Below, piece after piece: positions 8,127 through 9,551 of a DNA stretch of 9,551 nt. This stretch comes from an uncultured Mycoplasmataceae bacterium (lineage in GTDB: Bacteria > Bacillota_I > Bacilli_A > Mycoplasmatales > Mycoplasmoidaceae), in assembly GCA_900316595.1 (NCBI GenBank), contig ONDN01000022.1, positions 1 through 9,551 of the forward strand. The letters are read 5' to 3'. The position numbers were made by a program, and so were the translations under genes. The notes beneath the pieces are model-generated. The model saw only the letters and a list, made by a program, of their open reading frames with translations. It searched no databases and had not been told where the DNA came from. Each line of letters opens with the position of its first letter. Within the stretch, counting starts at the first letter, position 1.

Positions 8127-9028
8127 TGAAACCAACATTACCAATGATTATTGTAATTGTTGGTCCTACCACAAGTCATAAAACAAAATTAGCAATTGAA
8201 ATTGCTAATAAATTTAATGGTGAAATAATTAATGCTGATGCTTATCAAGTTTATTCAGATATGAGTATTGGTACAAATGCACCAAATAAGAATGAATTAA
8301 ATAGTGCTAAATTTCATTTAAACCAATTTATTAGTTTAAAAGATGAATGAGATATAAAGCGTTTTCAAAGTCTATGCTTTAAAATAATAAATGATATTTT
8401 AAAAAGAAATAAATTACCAATTATTGTCGGTGGGAGCAATTTGTATATTGAATCAATAATTAAGAATTATGACTTATCTGCTAATAAAAGATCATTGAAA
8501 TTTGACAAGTATGATAATAAAAAACTATTTGATTTGTTGTCTAAGAATAATCCTGAATTATCTGTTAAAATAGGTATTAATAATCGTCGCAGATTAACCA
8601 GGGCTTTAGAAGTTATAAATGAAAAAAAGGACAAAAAGGCTTTAGAAAAAACTAATAAACCTATTTATGATTACTTAATGATTGAATGTAATTATTCAAC
8701 TCGTAAAAAACTATATGATTCAATAAATAAAAAAGTGGACGAAATGGTTAAATTAGGTTGAGAAAATGAGGTGAAATCAATAATAAAAAAATACCCTAAA
8801 ATTAATTTAAATAATTTTATTGGTTTCAAGGCAATTGGTTATAGTGATATTTATCAAGCGATTATTAATAATCTCAAAATTGATTATGAATTAATTAAAC
8901 AAAAAATTCGTCATTATGCTAAACGACAAATTACATGAATAAAAAATAAATATCACGAGCATTTGATATTTAATCAAACAAATAAAAATGAAATATTTGA
9001 TGAAATTAAAAAATGGCTAAAAAAGTAA
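8126..9028 (+). CDS. miaA: tRNA dimethylallyltransferase MiaA
   Basis: Adds a dimethylallyl group from DMAPP to N6 of A37 in tRNAs that read UNN codons, stabilising codon-anticodon pairing; cytosolic. It is 300 residues, a normal length, with TGA Trp codons at 8348, 8759 and 8936 and one TGG at 9014. Seen: P-loop-like VGPTTSHKT (12-20), 'INADAYQVYSDMSIGT' with the probable catalytic Asp38, 'FHLNQF', 'IIVGGSNLYIES', 'NNRRRLTRALEV', 'LGWENEV', 'FIGFKAIGYSD' and the C-terminal 'RHYAKRQITW' at 262-271. The P-loop is odd: the family consensus is GPTASGKT, but His18 (CAT, 8177-8179) replaces the Gly before the Lys. The Lys and Thr that follow are kept, and the other motifs are intact, so activity is plausible but not certain. 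It starts in the fnr stop codon and overlaps hemW by 16 bases, so the three are one operon. A later MiaB step would need a gene not seen here. Confidence 0.93.
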
Positions 9029-9551
9029 AGAGTTTATACATTCATATTCCTTTTTGTAAATCAATTTGTACATACTGCGATTTTGTAAGAGAAATTCCAA
9101 AAACACAAAATCAAGAAGATGAATATATTAACATAATTTGTAGCCAAATAAAAAAAGAAATTAAAAATAAATTTATGACTATTTATATTGGTGGTGGCAC
9201 ACCTAATTCTTTAAGTTTTAATAATCTAAAAAAAATACTAACTACATGTAATAAAATTAAAAACCGTTGTTGTGAATTTACTATTGAATGTAATCCAGAA
9301 TTTGTTAATGAAGATCAAGTAAAATTATTTAAAAAATATGGAGTTAATCGTATATCATTAGGTGTGCAATGTACTAATGAATATATTAATAAAAAATTTA
9401 ACCGTAAACATAGTTTAAATGATGTATCTCAAGCAATAAAATTACTTAGAAAAAACAATATTAAAAACATAAGTTTAGATTTTATTTATGGGTACAAATT
9501 AATGAGTCTAAAAGATATCCAAAATGACATTAATTTTGTTATTAATAACAA
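9013..9551 (+). CDS. hemW: HemW-like radical SAM protein (heme chaperone family), N-terminal part
   Basis: The first 179 codons of a coproporphyrinogen-oxidase-like radical SAM protein; the rest lies beyond the window. Seen: 'LYIHIPFCKSICTYCDF' with Cys15, Cys19 and Cys22 as the CxxxCxxC ligands of the [4Fe-4S] cluster, 'IYIGGGTPNSLS' at about 58-69, 'FTIECNPEFV', and 'GVNRISLGVQC' followed by 'LDFIYGYKLMSL'. The Cys pattern CxYCDF, without a fourth Cys two residues on, favours HemW (heme binding and transfer) over true HemN. An in-frame TAA at 9007-9009 makes the ATG at 9013 the first possible start, overlapping the end of miaA by 16 bases; no ribosome binding site is visible. The usual 'YGLPGQT' after the LD-IYG strand is replaced by 'YGYKLMS'. 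No TGA codon occurs in the visible part. The role in an organism probably lacking heme synthesis is unclear. Confidence 0.88.
   Translation, partial: MAKKVKSLYIHIPFCKSICTYCDFVREIPKTQNQEDEYINIICSQIKKEIKNKFMTIYIGGGTPNSLSFNNLKKILTTCNKIKNRCCEFTIECNPEFVNEDQVKLFKKYGVNRISLGVQCTNEYINKKFNRKHSLNDVSQAIKLLRKNNIKNISLDFIYGYKLMSLKDIQNDINFVINN

Noticed and set aside
9013..9551. Oxygen-independent coproporphyrinogen oxidase HemN
   Set aside because: The cluster motif is CxxxCxYCDF without the fourth Cys of HemN, and mollicutes generally lack heme synthesis; HemW is the better call.
1..9551. Mobile elements, CRISPR arrays, tRNA or rRNA genes, novel defence system
   Set aside because: Nearly all bases are in recognised housekeeping genes; the only gaps of note are 69 and 49 bases, and no direct repeats, transposase motifs or tRNA-like folds were seen.

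Overview
The window is from an AT-rich bacterium that reads TGA as tryptophan (genetic code 4), so a mollicute (Mycoplasma/Ureaplasma-type). Sixteen in-frame TGA codons fall inside otherwise intact, conserved genes. Several sit where the family has a conserved Trp, for example the RpoC 'PEWMIL' and MiaA 'KRQITW' motifs. Read with the standard code, five of the seven genes look broken; with code 4 all are open. The hpt-ftsH pairing and the style of the RpoC and FtsH sequences suggest the Pneumoniae/Ureaplasma side of the mollicutes. That is inference from memory, not a search.

Layout. (1) Positions 1-4285, plus strand: the last 155 codons of rpoB, then complete rpoC, giving the two large subunits of RNA polymerase. 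(2) Positions 4286-4354: a short gap with a strong hairpin that can act as a terminator in both directions. (3) Positions 4355-7135, minus strand: hpt (purine salvage) followed 12 bases later by ftsH (membrane AAA+ zinc protease). (4) Positions 7136-7184: a 49-base divergent promoter region with a perfect 14-base palindrome that supplies overlapping -10 boxes on both strands. (5) Positions 7185-9551, plus strand: a tightly packed run of a type 2 ferredoxin/flavodoxin-NADP+ reductase, miaA (tRNA A37 prenyltransferase) and the start of hemW (radical SAM heme-chaperone family), which runs off the window. fnr and miaA overlap by 1 base, miaA and hemW by 16.

The genes are mostly housekeeping. A loose link in the last cluster is that the reductase could supply electrons to iron-sulfur or radical SAM chemistry (HemW here; MiaB, if encoded elsewhere, would act after MiaA). 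No mobile element, CRISPR array, tRNA or rRNA gene, or clearly new system was seen. The points worth a second look are local: a His in the MiaA P-loop, an expanded F-loop and a Leu in the RpoC trigger loop, a Leu in the FtsH pore loop, an enlarged FtsH ectodomain, an altered strand motif in HemW, and the compact divergent promoter that probably gives near-leaderless mRNAs.
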